A stretch of 64,000 bases of DNA from Bacillota bacterium (GTDB taxonomy: Bacteria > Bacillota > Clostridia > Christensenellales > CAG-138), in the NCBI GenBank assembly GCA_016286445.1, contig JAEESS010000002.1:51834-115833 (forward strand), in the 5' to 3' direction. Position 1 is the first letter of the stretch. Each line of letters opens with the position of its first letter. Position numbers and translations under genes: made by a program. Below are positions 37,655 to 47,529 of this stretch, one piece after another. Under the pieces are notes generated by a model. That model saw nothing but the letters and a program-made list of their open reading frames with translations. It was not told where the DNA came from and did not search any database.

Positions 37655-38767
37655 ATGAAACGATTCCTGTCAATTCTGATCGTACTTTTGCTGCTTGCGG
37701 TCCCTGCCATATCGGCAAACGCTGCAGGCAATGCGGAGCTCGGCGAGCTTCTGATCTCGTCTCCGGAAAAAGTGACCGGCAATGTCGGCGACGTCGTCAA
37801 AGTGAATTTCTTCCTCTATCCGAATCTTCCGGAAGGAAGAAAACTGGGCAGCTTATCCGGTTCCATGAAGTATGATCCGGACTTTGTCACACTCGGAGCG
37901 ATCAGTCAGACCGACGAGGAGAACAATCTGACGTCCTTAATGAAGGGCAAGGCGTCGATGTTCCAGCCCAATCTCGAAGAGAGAGGCATTATGCGCTTCG
38001 TCTTTATCGACGCATACGGCGTGGAAGCGGAAGGTTTCTGGTTCCAGGCGGAATTTCGCATTGAAAAAGAAGGCGCGACCGATTTCGTATTCAACGGGAT
38101 TGAGTATTCCGGCGTAGACGACGAATACAAATCCGACAATTACTACATCGAGCCCGTTTCTGTCGGCGGCATCTATACGGAGGGGGAGGAAGTCCCTTCG
38201 GACGGCGCGGCAGAGGAGACCTTTGAACCGATCGAAGCTTTGATCGAAACGCCCGCGCCCGTGACGGCAACACCCGAGCCGAGCAACGGCGGACAGACGG
38301 TTCCCATAACTTCCACGCTGCCGACATTCTCGGCAAAACCGACGACGTCCGGCGTCGTTACGCCGCCGCCCGCCGTCACATCTATACCGATCACAACGTC
38401 CGAACCGCGGAAAGAGACCGCATCACCGAATCCCAATGTGCCGGATCCAGACGCGCAGGGCTCTGCCGCGCCGGATCCCCTCGCCACGCCGAACGGGGAA
38501 CAGGGCGGTATTACGACGGAGACCTCCGCGGCGCCGAACGATCCCACGAATCCGGGTACGGATCCTGCGGCGGAGGAGACGGGAGAGAATACCGAAAAGA
38601 TCAAGCCCGTCGGCCCCAACGATCCGCTGAAGCCGAATACGGATAAGCTGCAGGAAAAGCCGAACACGCTGATCGTTGCCGGCGTCATCATCGGCATCGT
38701 TGCCGCGCTGGGCTTAGGCGCGCTTGCAATCGTGTTGATCTTGAAGCGGCGCAAGCTTGAGGAATAA
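37655..38767 (+). CDS. Secreted, C-terminally TM-anchored protein with cohesin-like domain
   Basis: Signal peptide; GDVVKVNFFLYPNLPEGRKLGSLSGSMKYDPDFVTLGAI cohesin-like pattern; P/T-rich linker; C-terminal TM then KRRKLEE. Confidence 0.65.
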   Translation: MKRFLSILIVLLLLAVPAISANAAGNAELGELLISSPEKVTGNVGDVVKVNFFLYPNLPEGRKLGSLSGSMKYDPDFVTLGAISQTDEENNLTSLMKGKASMFQPNLEERGIMRFVFIDAYGVEAEGFWFQAEFRIEKEGATDFVFNGIEYSGVDDEYKSDNYYIEPVSVGGIYTEGEEVPSDGAAEETFEPIEALIETPAPVTATPEPSNGGQTVPITSTLPTFSAKPTTSGVVTPPPAVTSIPITTSEPRKETASPNPNVPDPDAQGSAAPDPLATPNGEQGGITTETSAAPNDPTNPGTDPAAEETGENTEKIKPVGPNDPLKPNTDKLQEKPNTLIVAGVIIGIVAALGLGALAIVLILKRRKLEE

Positions 38768-38787
38768 CCTGTACGCGCAATTTTACG

Positions 38788-38816
38788 GGAAAGCTCTCAA
38801 TTTCGAGAGCTTTCTT
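38788..38816 (+). terminator. Intrinsic terminator
   Basis: gaaagctctcaatttcgagagctttctt. Confidence 0.75.
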
Positions 38817-38872
38817 GCGTTTTTCGGCAAACTGTTGTATAATGTCTTGATTTCAGAACTGGGGGTGAAATA

Positions 38873-39415
38873 ATGCGTTGGATTACAACTCGTCAGGTAA
38901 CGTTTGCCGGTATGTTTGCGGCACTGGCGGCGCTGCTTTCGATCTATCCGTTTACGTTTTATTTGCCGGATTTCAGCCGGATCACCTTTCGGGAGATCCC
39001 GATCTTTCTTTGCACCTTCACGCTCGGTCCCGTATGGGGCGGGCTTTGCGCAATCGTTTCCGACCTGCTCGGGACATTCATCAGCAACTCCGGAAACGCA
39101 TGGAATCCGATGTTCGCGCTCTCCGCGGTTCTGACCGGCGTTCTGCCGGGCGTGCTGTTCCGCTATGTATTCAAAAAAGAAAAACTGCTGCTTGCAACGA
39201 CGCTGTCGATCGTACCCGTCAATATCGCCGTATCTCTGTTTCTGACCACACTATGGTTCCAGATACTCGGTTTTACGGGCGGTATGCCGTTTTGGGCATA
39301 CCTGCTGATCCGCAGACTTTGGCTTGTCGCGGTCATGACCGTTATTCAGATCGTCGTTGTGCGGGCGCTGTATCCGGTCGTATTAAAGGCAGTTCAAGGA
39401 GGGGATCATTCATGA
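38873..39415 (+). CDS. folT: ECF transporter S component, probably folate (FolT-like)
   Basis: TRQVTFAGMFAALAALLSIYPFTFYLPDFSRITFREIPIFL; multi-TM; immediately upstream of folC. Confidence 0.75.
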   Translation: MRWITTRQVTFAGMFAALAALLSIYPFTFYLPDFSRITFREIPIFLCTFTLGPVWGGLCAIVSDLLGTFISNSGNAWNPMFALSAVLTGVLPGVLFRYVFKKEKLLLATTLSIVPVNIAVSLFLTTLWFQILGFTGGMPFWAYLLIRRLWLVAVMTVIQIVVVRALYPVVLKAVQGGDHS

Positions 39416-40695
39416 CATACGAAGAAGCGATCGCTTATATTCACGGGATGTACTGGCGCGGTTCAAAGCTCGGGCTCGTGCGCGTTACGGAGCTTTGCGA
39501 ACGCTTGGGCAATCCGCAGAATCAGCTGAAATTCATCCACGTCGCCGGAACGAACGGCAAAGGCTCCACCTGCGCCATGCTTTCAAAGATCCTGTGCGCC
39601 GAGGGATATCGGACCGGCTTATTCGTTTCGCCGTTTGTCGATCGGTTCAACGAACGCATCCAGTTCAACAATGAGCCGATCCCGGACGACGATCTTGCGG
39701 AGATCATCACGGAGATCGAACCGGTCGTCAATTCCATGGAGAATCTGCCGACCGAGTTTGAAGTGATCACGGCGGCAGCGTTCCTGTACTATGTCAAAAT
39801 GAAATGCGATTATGTCGTACTCGAAGTCGGTCTGGGCGGAGAGCTTGATTCCACAAACGTGATCGAGACCCCGCTGCTTGCGATCATTACGGCGATCGAC
39901 TATGATCACATGCATATCCTCGGCAACACGATCGAAGAGATTGCAAGCGCGAAAGCCGGCATCATCAAGGACGGCGGCAGCGTTCTGTTCTACGGCGAGC
40001 ATCACGATGCGCTGCCCGTCATTGAAGCGGCTTGCAAAAAACACGGCGCAAGCCTGCAGGTCGTCGACCGATCCACGCTGAAGGAGGGCAGCTACGATCT
40101 GCACGGACAGACATTCGATTATAAGGACTATCAAGATCTTCGTCTGGGTCTTCTCGGCAAGTATCAGATGAGAAACGCAGCCACGGTGATCGACGCCGTC
40201 GAACTGCTGCGTAAACAGGGCATCGCGATCTCAAACGAGGCGCTGCGGACCGGTCTCAGGGAAACGGTCTGGCCTGCGCGTTTTGAGCTTTTGAGAGAGG
40301 ATCCACCGTTCTTTGTCGACGGCGGACACAATCCTCACGGCGTCAGAGGAACCGTGGAGACCTATCGCAGGCTGTTCCCGGAACAAAAGGCAACGGTCAT
40401 CATGGGCATGATGCGCGACAAGGACGTCTCGCAGTCGATCGAGCTTCTGCTCCCGATCGCAAAGGCGTTTTATACGGTGACGCCGAACAACGATCGCGCC
40501 ATGCCGAGCGAAGAGCTCGCCGGGCTGATCCGCACGTTCGGCGCGCATGCGGCGCCGTTCTCAAGGGTTTCGGATGCGGTCGAGACGGCGGCTAACGGGG
40601 AAGGTCCGGTGCTTGCGGTCGGTTCGCTGTACATGGCGGGCGAAGTCCATGAAGCGTTCCGCGCGCTGACACATGCAGGGAGAGAACAGGAATGA
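39412..40695 (+). CDS. folC: Folylpolyglutamate synthase/dihydrofolate synthase
   Basis: FIHVAGTNGKGSTCAMLSKIL; LEVGLGGELDSTNVI; VDGGHNPHGVRG. Confidence 0.95.
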   Translation: MTYEEAIAYIHGMYWRGSKLGLVRVTELCERLGNPQNQLKFIHVAGTNGKGSTCAMLSKILCAEGYRTGLFVSPFVDRFNERIQFNNEPIPDDDLAEIITEIEPVVNSMENLPTEFEVITAAAFLYYVKMKCDYVVLEVGLGGELDSTNVIETPLLAIITAIDYDHMHILGNTIEEIASAKAGIIKDGGSVLFYGEHHDALPVIEAACKKHGASLQVVDRSTLKEGSYDLHGQTFDYKDYQDLRLGLLGKYQMRNAATVIDAVELLRKQGIAISNEALRTGLRETVWPARFELLREDPPFFVDGGHNPHGVRGTVETYRRLFPEQKATVIMGMMRDKDVSQSIELLLPIAKAFYTVTPNNDRAMPSEELAGLIRTFGAHAAPFSRVSDAVETAANGEGPVLAVGSLYMAGEVHEAFRALTHAGREQE

Positions 40696-41480
40696 AGCTT
40701 TTAGCGCTCGACATCGACGATACGCTGGTCGTGACCGGAAAGCTTCCGAGCGAACGGCTGAAGAAGGCGATCCGGCTTACGGAAGCAAACGGTGTGACCG
40801 TCGTGCTTGCAACGGGACGCGGCTTTTTCGGTTCGCGCAGGATCCGTGAATCGCTTGCGGTTTACGGACCGCTGATCCATTACGGCGGCGCCATGGTGTC
40901 CGACGGCAGGACCGGCGAGCACCTGTTTGTAAATTTCCTACGTCCGGAGGACGTCGTTACGGCGTTTTCTGTTGCGGACACGTTTGGGATCCATGCGCAG
41001 ATCTATGAGGAGGATACCGTCGTATTCCGCAAAGAGAATGCGTTCACAAAGCAATACACCGGCATTCTGAATCTTCCGTACATTGTCGATCCGCAGCTTA
41101 TTTATCGTCCGCTCGATAACATTCCGAAGGTTCTCTATGCCGTCGATCCGGCAAAGGAAGCCGAGCTGTATCGCGAGATTCGCGCGCTGCTTCCGAAGCA
41201 TCTTTCCGTGCTTTGCTCGAAACCCGGTTTTATCGAGATCGGATCGGTCTCTTCCACAAAGGGGTCTGCGCTCAAAAAGGTCGCGGCAATGCTCAATATC
41301 CCGCGGGAAGAGGTCACGGCGATCGGCGACAACACGCTCGATCTTGACATGATCGAATGGGCGGGGACGGGCGTGTGCGTCGCAAACGCCAATCCGCAGG
41401 TAAAAGAAAAAGCCGATCTGATCATCGGCTCCTGCGAAAATGACGGCGTCGCGGAATATCTCGAATCCGTCTTTGCATAA
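40692..41480 (+). CDS. Cof-type HAD family hydrolase
   Basis: LLALDIDDTLV; LATGRGFFGSRRI; AIGDNTLDLDMIEWAGTGVCVANA. Confidence 0.92.
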   Translation: MKLLALDIDDTLVVTGKLPSERLKKAIRLTEANGVTVVLATGRGFFGSRRIRESLAVYGPLIHYGGAMVSDGRTGEHLFVNFLRPEDVVTAFSVADTFGIHAQIYEEDTVVFRKENAFTKQYTGILNLPYIVDPQLIYRPLDNIPKVLYAVDPAKEAELYREIRALLPKHLSVLCSKPGFIEIGSVSSTKGSALKKVAAMLNIPREEVTAIGDNTLDLDMIEWAGTGVCVANANPQVKEKADLIIGSCENDGVAEYLESVFA

Positions 41481-41521
41481 AACAGAAAACATGAGCGGGA
41501 GCGAAGGCTTCCGCTTTGCTT

Positions 41522-42427
41522 TTATAGGTCGAGATGATCCGAAAACGGCGGGGTAAAGGAACGTCCGACGCTTGTCAAGTCCTGTGTGTAAACGTCCGTA
41601 AAGCCGAGCGAGATGCAGTATGCGAGCGCGTTCTCATACTCGCGCTGTGTCAGCGGACGGTCAAGCGGCTTTATAGTGCATTCCGGAATCGGTGTGAACT
41701 GCGACATCAGCGAGATCGGACAGTCGACGCCGAAGCGATCTTTGATCGCGTCCAAAACATTTCTGGTATCGTATACGCATCCGGGCAGAACAAGGTGACG
41801 GATGCGTACGCCTTTTTTGGCGATCCCGTCGGCGTCGGTCTGCATAAAACCGACCTGCCGGATCATTTCGCCGATCGCTTCGATCGCCGTATCGAAATAG
41901 TCCGATGCGCGCGAGAATTTCAGCGACAGACGCGGATCGACGTATTTGAGATCGGGCAGATAAATGTCGACAAGACCATCGAAAGCGCGGATCGTTTCGA
42001 CGGTTTCATAGGCATTGGTATTGTACACGACAGGGATCGAAAGCCCGTTTTCCTTGGCAAGCCGCAGCGCTTCTGTAAGCGTGTCACGATGCGGCGTCGG
42101 TGTGACGAGATTGATGTTGTGCGCGCCAAGCGACTGGAGCTTCAGCATGATATCGGCAAGGCGCGGAACATCGCAGATCTCGCCGAGCGTTCCGTCGGTT
42201 AGAACCATATTCTGACAAAAGATGCATTTGAGATTGCAGCCGGAAAAAAAGATCGTCCCGCTGCCGCGCGATCCGCTGATGCTCGGTTCTTCATCATAAT
42301 GCAGCGCGGCGCGCGCAACGCGCACAACAGAAGAGCAGCCGCAGAAGCCCTTTGCGGCTGTTCGGTCAATTTTACAGTTCCGCGGACAGATCGTGCAGCT
42401 CATCAGTGGAACACACGCCTTCCGCAT
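41522..42427 (-). CDS. Radical SAM protein, PFL-activating-enzyme-like
   Basis: CTICPRNCKIDR; FFSGCNLKCIFCQN; IYLPDLKYVDP. Confidence 0.85.
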   Translation of the reverse strand: MRKACVPLMSCTICPRNCKIDRTAAKGFCGCSSVVRVARAALHYDEEPSISGSRGSGTIFFSGCNLKCIFCQNMVLTDGTLGEICDVPRLADIMLKLQSLGAHNINLVTPTPHRDTLTEALRLAKENGLSIPVVYNTNAYETVETIRAFDGLVDIYLPDLKYVDPRLSLKFSRASDYFDTAIEAIGEMIRQVGFMQTDADGIAKKGVRIRHLVLPGCVYDTRNVLDAIKDRFGVDCPISLMSQFTPIPECTIKPLDRPLTQREYENALAYCISLGFTDVYTQDLTSVGRSFTPPFSDHLDL

Positions 42428-43899
42428 ACAAAATTGCGTTCCCAGTAAGAGGAGAAGGAGCTTTGCACAACCTGCCCTTTGCTGGCGCTTGCGTGGATGA
42501 ACCGGCTGCCGCCGATATAGATTGCGGTGTGATTGACACGATCGCTCGAATCGCTCTTGAAGAACAGCAGATCGCCCTTCTTGAGATCGTCGATGGATTC
42601 GACAAGCGTCCAGCTGCCGTTTTCGGAATAGGAATGTGCGCTTCTGCGGCTGACTTTGACGCCGGCTTTTGTCAGACAGTAGTAAACAAGACCGGAGCAG
42701 TCAAAGGAATCGGGACCTTCATCGCCGAGGATATAAGGATCGCCGATCTGATTCTGGGCGCACTTGATCATGCCGTCCACGCTGTGCGAATACCCGGAAT
42801 CGTCGCCGGACGGCTTGGAAGTCGGCTTCGGCGTCGCGGTCGGCTTCGGCGTTGCAGTGGGCTTCGGCGTCTTCGTCGGCTTCGGCGTCGCGGTGGGCTT
42901 CGGCGTCTTCGTCGGTTTCGGCGTCGCGGTTTTCTGCGGCTTCGGCGTCGCAGTCTTCTGCGGCTTCGGTGTTGCCGTCTTCTGCGGATTCGGCGTCGCC
43001 GTCTTCTGGGGTTTCGGCGTTGCCGTCTTCTGCGGCTTCGGCGTTGCAGTCTTTTGCGGCTTCGGTGTTGCAGTCTTTTGTGGCTTCGGCGTAGGCGATT
43101 TTGAAGGCTTTGCGGTCGGCTTCGGCGTAGGCGTTGGGGTCGGCGTCGGAGTCGGCGTCGGCGTTGCAAGCGGGATCGCGTGATCGGAATACAGAAGATC
43201 CCAATCGTTGCGCGTGATCTGACCGTCAACCTCTACGCTGTTTTTTGCCTGAAACTGCCGGACGGCTTCCTCCGTATTCGGTCCGTAATAACCGGTGACA
43301 CGGTCGCTGTAGTAGCCGAGGTCGCTCAGCTGCCGCTGTATGCTTCTGACGTCCGGACCGTTGTCGTCGAGCTTGATTCGGTATTCCTGCGCGTCTGCGG
43401 AAAAGAGCATTTCCTGCAGCGCAGCGGATGCGACGCCGTTCTGCTCGCTGTCGGTCGCACGCTGAAACAGCGTGACGGCGTTCTTGGTGGATTCGTTGAA
43501 CAGCGTGCCGGGCTCATCCGCCTCCATATAGCCGAGGTCCATCAGCTGCTGCTGCAGAGCCGAGACTGCGGCGTTATCGTCGTTCAGCTGCAGGGTGGAA
43601 TAGTGCGAGATCGCGATTCGGTTGTCGGTCGGCGACGGCGTTTCGGTTGCATCCGGCATGAACGGCGTGGGCAGGGGGCTCGGCGTTGCACCGGCGAGCT
43701 GTACGGAATCTTCTTTCGTTGTCAGATATTCGGAATCGATGTTTGCGGACGGGAACGGAGAGATATCGCGATCGCGCAGAATCAAAAGAAGACCGACGGT
43801 GCAAAGCACGGCGGCAGCAGACAATGCGATCACGATACGCAATGCAACCGGCATGGATCTGCGTTTTTTGCCCGGCAGCAGTTTGATCTGTTTCTCCAT
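42403..43899 (-). CDS. NlpC/P60 endopeptidase with two peptidoglycan-binding-1-like domains and PKPQKTAT repeat linker
   Basis: AVSALQQQLMDLGYMEAD, VRSIQRQLSDLGYYSDRVTGYYGPNTEEAVRQFQ; GPDSFDCSGLVYYCL, KKGDLLFFKSD, VNHTAIYIGGSRFIHA. Confidence 0.93.
   Translation of the reverse strand: MEKQIKLLPGKKRRSMPVALRIVIALSAAAVLCTVGLLLILRDRDISPFPSANIDSEYLTTKEDSVQLAGATPSPLPTPFMPDATETPSPTDNRIAISHYSTLQLNDDNAAVSALQQQLMDLGYMEADEPGTLFNESTKNAVTLFQRATDSEQNGVASAALQEMLFSADAQEYRIKLDDNGPDVRSIQRQLSDLGYYSDRVTGYYGPNTEEAVRQFQAKNSVEVDGQITRNDWDLLYSDHAIPLATPTPTPTPTPTPTPKPTAKPSKSPTPKPQKTATPKPQKTATPKPQKTATPKPQKTATPNPQKTATPKPQKTATPKPQKTATPKPTKTPKPTATPKPTKTPKPTATPKPTATPKPTSKPSGDDSGYSHSVDGMIKCAQNQIGDPYILGDEGPDSFDCSGLVYYCLTKAGVKVSRRSAHSYSENGSWTLVESIDDLKKGDLLFFKSDSSDRVNHTAIYIGGSRFIHASASKGQVVQSSFSSYWERNFVCGRRVFH
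42830..43160 (-). repeat. Imperfect 24-bp tandem repeats encoding (T)PKPQKTA / TPKPTKTPKPTA
   Basis: Repeated ggcttcggcgt[tc]gc[cag]gt[ct]tt[ct]tg units. Confidence 0.85.
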
Positions 43900-44032
43900 C
43901 GTTCGACTCCTTTCGTGTCTTGATTATACCATACCAAATGCAACATAATCTTGAAATTTATATAAATTATTTTCAAATACGGAAAGATGTGCTATACTGT
44001 CTATATTATGGATGACTGTTTGAGAAAGAATC

Positions 44033-45958
44033 ATGGTATTGCTGCAGGTTGACCGATTAAAGAAATCTTTTGCAGACCGAACGCTGTTTTCGGACGTATC
44101 CTTTGAGATTCGGACGGGCGAGCGTGTCGGTCTGATCGGCGTAAACGGCGGAGGCAAAACGACGCTGATGCGGATCCTGATGGGAAAGGAACCGTATGAC
44201 AGCGGTACGTTCGGCATGCCGCAGGGAACGAAGCTGTCCTATGTGGAACAGATCCCGAAACTCGAGAAAGATACAGACCTGTATTCGTTTACGCTTGAAG
44301 CGTTCCGACCGCTTCTGGATTTGGAAGCGGAAGAGGAGCGCATCGTTCAAAAACTCGAACAGGGCGATGCGAATCGCGACCGGCTGATCGAACGGCAGGC
44401 GGCTGTTGTTGAAACGCTTTCCCGCGAAGGCGGAGCGACGTTCCGCGCGCTGACGCGCTCTGCGCTCCTCGGCCTGGGATTTTCGGAGGAGGATCTTGCG
44501 CGGTCGGTCACGTCGTTTTCGGGCGGACAGATCAGCAAGGCGATGCTTGCCCGTGCGATTTTATCCCGCGCCGATCTGCTGCTTCTGGATGAGCCGACCA
44601 ACAATCTGGACATCACCGCGATCCGCTGGCTGACGGATTATCTCAAGCAGTTCAAAGGCGCTGTTCTGGTCGTATCGCACGATCGCGCATTTCTGGACGA
44701 TACGGTCACGCGCATGCTGGAGCTGCAGCACGGCAGGATCCGCGGCACGGAAGGCAACTATACGCGCTATATGGAGCTGAAGATGGACGCCCGCGAGCTT
44801 GAACGGAAGATCTATCTGCGCAAGCAGAAGGAGATCCGCCGCATCGAAGGGATCATCGAACAGCAGAAACGATGGAACCAGGAACGCAACTATATTACGA
44901 TCGCATCGAAGCAAAAGCAGATCGACCGCATCAAGGAGGACATGGTCGAGCCGGAACGGGATGAAAAATCCATCGTGTTCCGTTTTCCGACGCCCGCCCC
45001 GACCGGCAACGAGGTGATCGTGCTCAACGAGCTCGGCATGCAGTACGGCACAAAACGGGTTTTCTCCGGGCTGAACACCATGATCCGCGCAGGACAGTGC
45101 GTCTGTATGATCGGTCCGAACGGCTGCGGCAAAACAACACTTCTGAAGATCCTGACCGGCGGAGAGCGGCAGACCGAGGGCACCTTTAAGATCGGCGCAG
45201 GCGTACGCATCGGCTATTTTGCGCAGAACACCTACGATCTGAACGATGCAAATACGGTCATCGAAGAGTTGGACCGGGCGTTTCCGCACATCGAGCGGAA
45301 CACGTTGCGCGGCTACCTCGGGATGTTTCTGTTCAAAAACGACGACATCGATAAGCGCATCGGATCGCTGTCGGGCGGCGAAAAGGCGCGGATCCGGCTT
45401 TTGAAGCTTGTACTCTCCGGCGCGAATGTACTTCTGCTGGACGAACCGACGAACCATCTGGATATTGCTTCTGCGGAAATGCTCGAAAGCGCGCTGGAGA
45501 AGTTTTCGGGAACGGTTCTGATCGTGACGCATGACCGGTATATGGTTAAGCGGCTTGCGGATCGCGTGATCCTGATGACCGAGAACGGGCTGGTCGAACA
45601 GCAGGACGAGACGGAAGATCTGTTTGTACGCATCGTTGAGCGAAAGATCGAAAAACCGAAGCAGCCCGGGAAAACGGAATCCGACAACACGTTCCTGCGC
45701 CGCAGAGAAAACAAACAGCGCCGGGCGAAAGCAAAGCAGGAGCTGCAGCGGATCGAGCGAATGATCGAACAGAACGAAGCGGCAAAGAAAGAAACCGAAC
45801 AGCAATTGACACAGGCACAGACCGGGAACGATTTCCGGCAGATGCAGCAGCTGTATGAAACGATTTCGTCTCTTGATGCACGGGAGGCGGAATTGTATGA
45901 ACTGTTGGAGAAAGCCGAAGCGGCACTCTCGGAGCTCGAAACGGAGGAGGATGTATGA
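44033..45958 (+). CDS. ABC-F family ATP-binding protein
   Basis: Two Walker A (GVNGGGKTTLMRIL; GPNGCGKTTLLKIL), two signature motifs (SFSGGQISKAMLA; LSGGEKARIRLLKL), C-terminal coiled coil, no TM. Confidence 0.95.
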   Translation: MVLLQVDRLKKSFADRTLFSDVSFEIRTGERVGLIGVNGGGKTTLMRILMGKEPYDSGTFGMPQGTKLSYVEQIPKLEKDTDLYSFTLEAFRPLLDLEAEEERIVQKLEQGDANRDRLIERQAAVVETLSREGGATFRALTRSALLGLGFSEEDLARSVTSFSGGQISKAMLARAILSRADLLLLDEPTNNLDITAIRWLTDYLKQFKGAVLVVSHDRAFLDDTVTRMLELQHGRIRGTEGNYTRYMELKMDARELERKIYLRKQKEIRRIEGIIEQQKRWNQERNYITIASKQKQIDRIKEDMVEPERDEKSIVFRFPTPAPTGNEVIVLNELGMQYGTKRVFSGLNTMIRAGQCVCMIGPNGCGKTTLLKILTGGERQTEGTFKIGAGVRIGYFAQNTYDLNDANTVIEELDRAFPHIERNTLRGYLGMFLFKNDDIDKRIGSLSGGEKARIRLLKLVLSGANVLLLDEPTNHLDIASAEMLESALEKFSGTVLIVTHDRYMVKRLADRVILMTENGLVEQQDETEDLFVRIVERKIEKPKQPGKTESDNTFLRRRENKQRRAKAKQELQRIERMIEQNEAAKKETEQQLTQAQTGNDFRQMQQLYETISSLDAREAELYELLEKAEAALSELETEEDV

Positions 45959-47487
45959 TCTGGCATTATTTCCCGATCGGGATGCGGTTCCCGGTATCGG
46001 ACTTTTCCGAAGAAACAAAGCGCGCTTGCTGGAAAACGGCATTCAGCGCCGTCTTTGCATCCGACGCGACCCAAACAGGGCTGTACGAAGCCTGCGAATC
46101 GTACGATCCGATCACGCAGAGCCCCGTGTACATCTGTATCGTCTGCTATGTCGGGATCAAACAATCCCGTGCGGCGGGAGAAACGCTGCATGCGTTGGAC
46201 GCGCTCATGACGCGTCTGTGCCTGTATAAGCCGCTGGTCCAGGCGAACGACCTTGAAAGCTTCGGTCCGTATCCGATCCTCGGCGAAATCGATGCGAACG
46301 GAACGATCCGCCCGAACGAAGCCGGCGCGCCGTTTATTCCGACGGAAACGCCGGTCCCGATGCAGGTTTCAAAAGGATTTCGGATTCTGATTGCACCGGA
46401 TTCCATGAAGGACGTCTGCGATGCCGAACGGCTGTCACGCGTGATCGGCACGGCGGCGGCGGACTGCGGGCTTCGCGTACAGAGAATGCCTGTTGCCGAC
46501 GGCGGCGAGGGAACGGTGCGCGCGCTGGTTGCCGGAACGAACGGAAGATATGATACGGTCACCTGCGAGGATCTGAACGGGGATCGTGTCAAAATGACGG
46601 TCGGCGTCATTCCCGGTCCCGTAGCGGTCATCGAAGCGGCAGACGCGGTCGGGTTTTCCCGCAGGGCGGCGCATACGCCGCCGATCGAACGCCGTTCGAG
46701 CTTCGGCGTCGGCATGCTGATCCGAAAGACGCTGGATCTCGGATACCGCAGGATATGGATCGGATTGGGCGGCTCTTTGACCGTCGACCTCGGATTGGGC
46801 GCGCTGCACGCGCTCGGCGTGCGGTTCACGGACGCGGACGGAGAAGAGATTTCCCCTTGTCCCGAAACGCTTTCCGCGATCGGGAAGATCGATCGCACGG
46901 GATTGGATCCGCGTATTGCGCAGACGGAGCTGACGATTCTGAACGACGTCACGGCACCGCTGCTCGGACAGGACGGCGCATTGAACGTGTTCGGACCGCA
47001 AAAAGGCGCCGAACCGGCGCAGATTGACGCTTGGGAACACGAGTTTGCGCGCCTTGCTTCCGTGATCGGCGGCGATCCGCACGCACCCGGCAGCGGAGCG
47101 GCAGGCGGACTGGGTTTTGCGCTTGCGTCGATCGGAGGCAGACTGGCGAAAGGATCGGATGCGGTCCTGGACCGTATCGGAATAGGACCTGCGATCCGGG
47201 AGGCGGATTTTGTCATCACCGGTGAAGGCAGCTTCGACAAACAAAGCATTCATTACGAAAAAGCGCCCGCTGCTGTGCTGGAAAGACTGTCCGATGCGGA
47301 CCGTCCGGGATGCCTGTTCGTCGGACGGCAGGGGATCGATTCTTCCGCGCTTCTGAGAGAGTATCCGAAGCTCAAGGGCGTCGCTGTCTGTCCGATCGGC
47401 GACGAACCGTTCGATGAAACGATTCGTGCGGCTTTTGCAAAAAGCGTGCTTCCGATGATCGGAAAAGACGTTGCCAATATCGGCTGA
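45955..47487 (+). CDS. glxK: Glycerate kinase with ~140-aa unrecognised N-terminal domain
   Basis: From ~residue 140: FRILIAPDSMKDVCDAERL, RMPVADGGEGTVRALV, IGLGGSLTVDLGLGALHALGVRF, PGSGAAGGLGFAL, VITGEGSFDKQS. Confidence 0.85.
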   Translation: MIWHYFPIGMRFPVSDFSEETKRACWKTAFSAVFASDATQTGLYEACESYDPITQSPVYICIVCYVGIKQSRAAGETLHALDALMTRLCLYKPLVQANDLESFGPYPILGEIDANGTIRPNEAGAPFIPTETPVPMQVSKGFRILIAPDSMKDVCDAERLSRVIGTAAADCGLRVQRMPVADGGEGTVRALVAGTNGRYDTVTCEDLNGDRVKMTVGVIPGPVAVIEAADAVGFSRRAAHTPPIERRSSFGVGMLIRKTLDLGYRRIWIGLGGSLTVDLGLGALHALGVRFTDADGEEISPCPETLSAIGKIDRTGLDPRIAQTELTILNDVTAPLLGQDGALNVFGPQKGAEPAQIDAWEHEFARLASVIGGDPHAPGSGAAGGLGFALASIGGRLAKGSDAVLDRIGIGPAIREADFVITGEGSFDKQSIHYEKAPAAVLERLSDADRPGCLFVGRQGIDSSALLREYPKLKGVAVCPIGDEPFDETIRAAFAKSVLPMIGKDVANIG

Positions 47488-47529
47488 TTGTGATATAATA
47501 TCTTATCAGTTTTTGGGAGGTACATTCGC

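Noticed and set aside
38817-38872. Possible THF riboswitch upstream of folT
   Set aside because: Too little space between the promoter (TATAAT ~38836) and the ATG; no consensus.
42830-43160. Regularly spaced repeats resembling a CRISPR array
   Set aside because: In-frame coding repeats (PKPQKTAT) inside the NlpC/P60 gene; no unique spacers and no cas genes.
44561-46042. 493-aa minus-strand ORF
   Set aside because: Antisense to the ABC-F gene; no motif.
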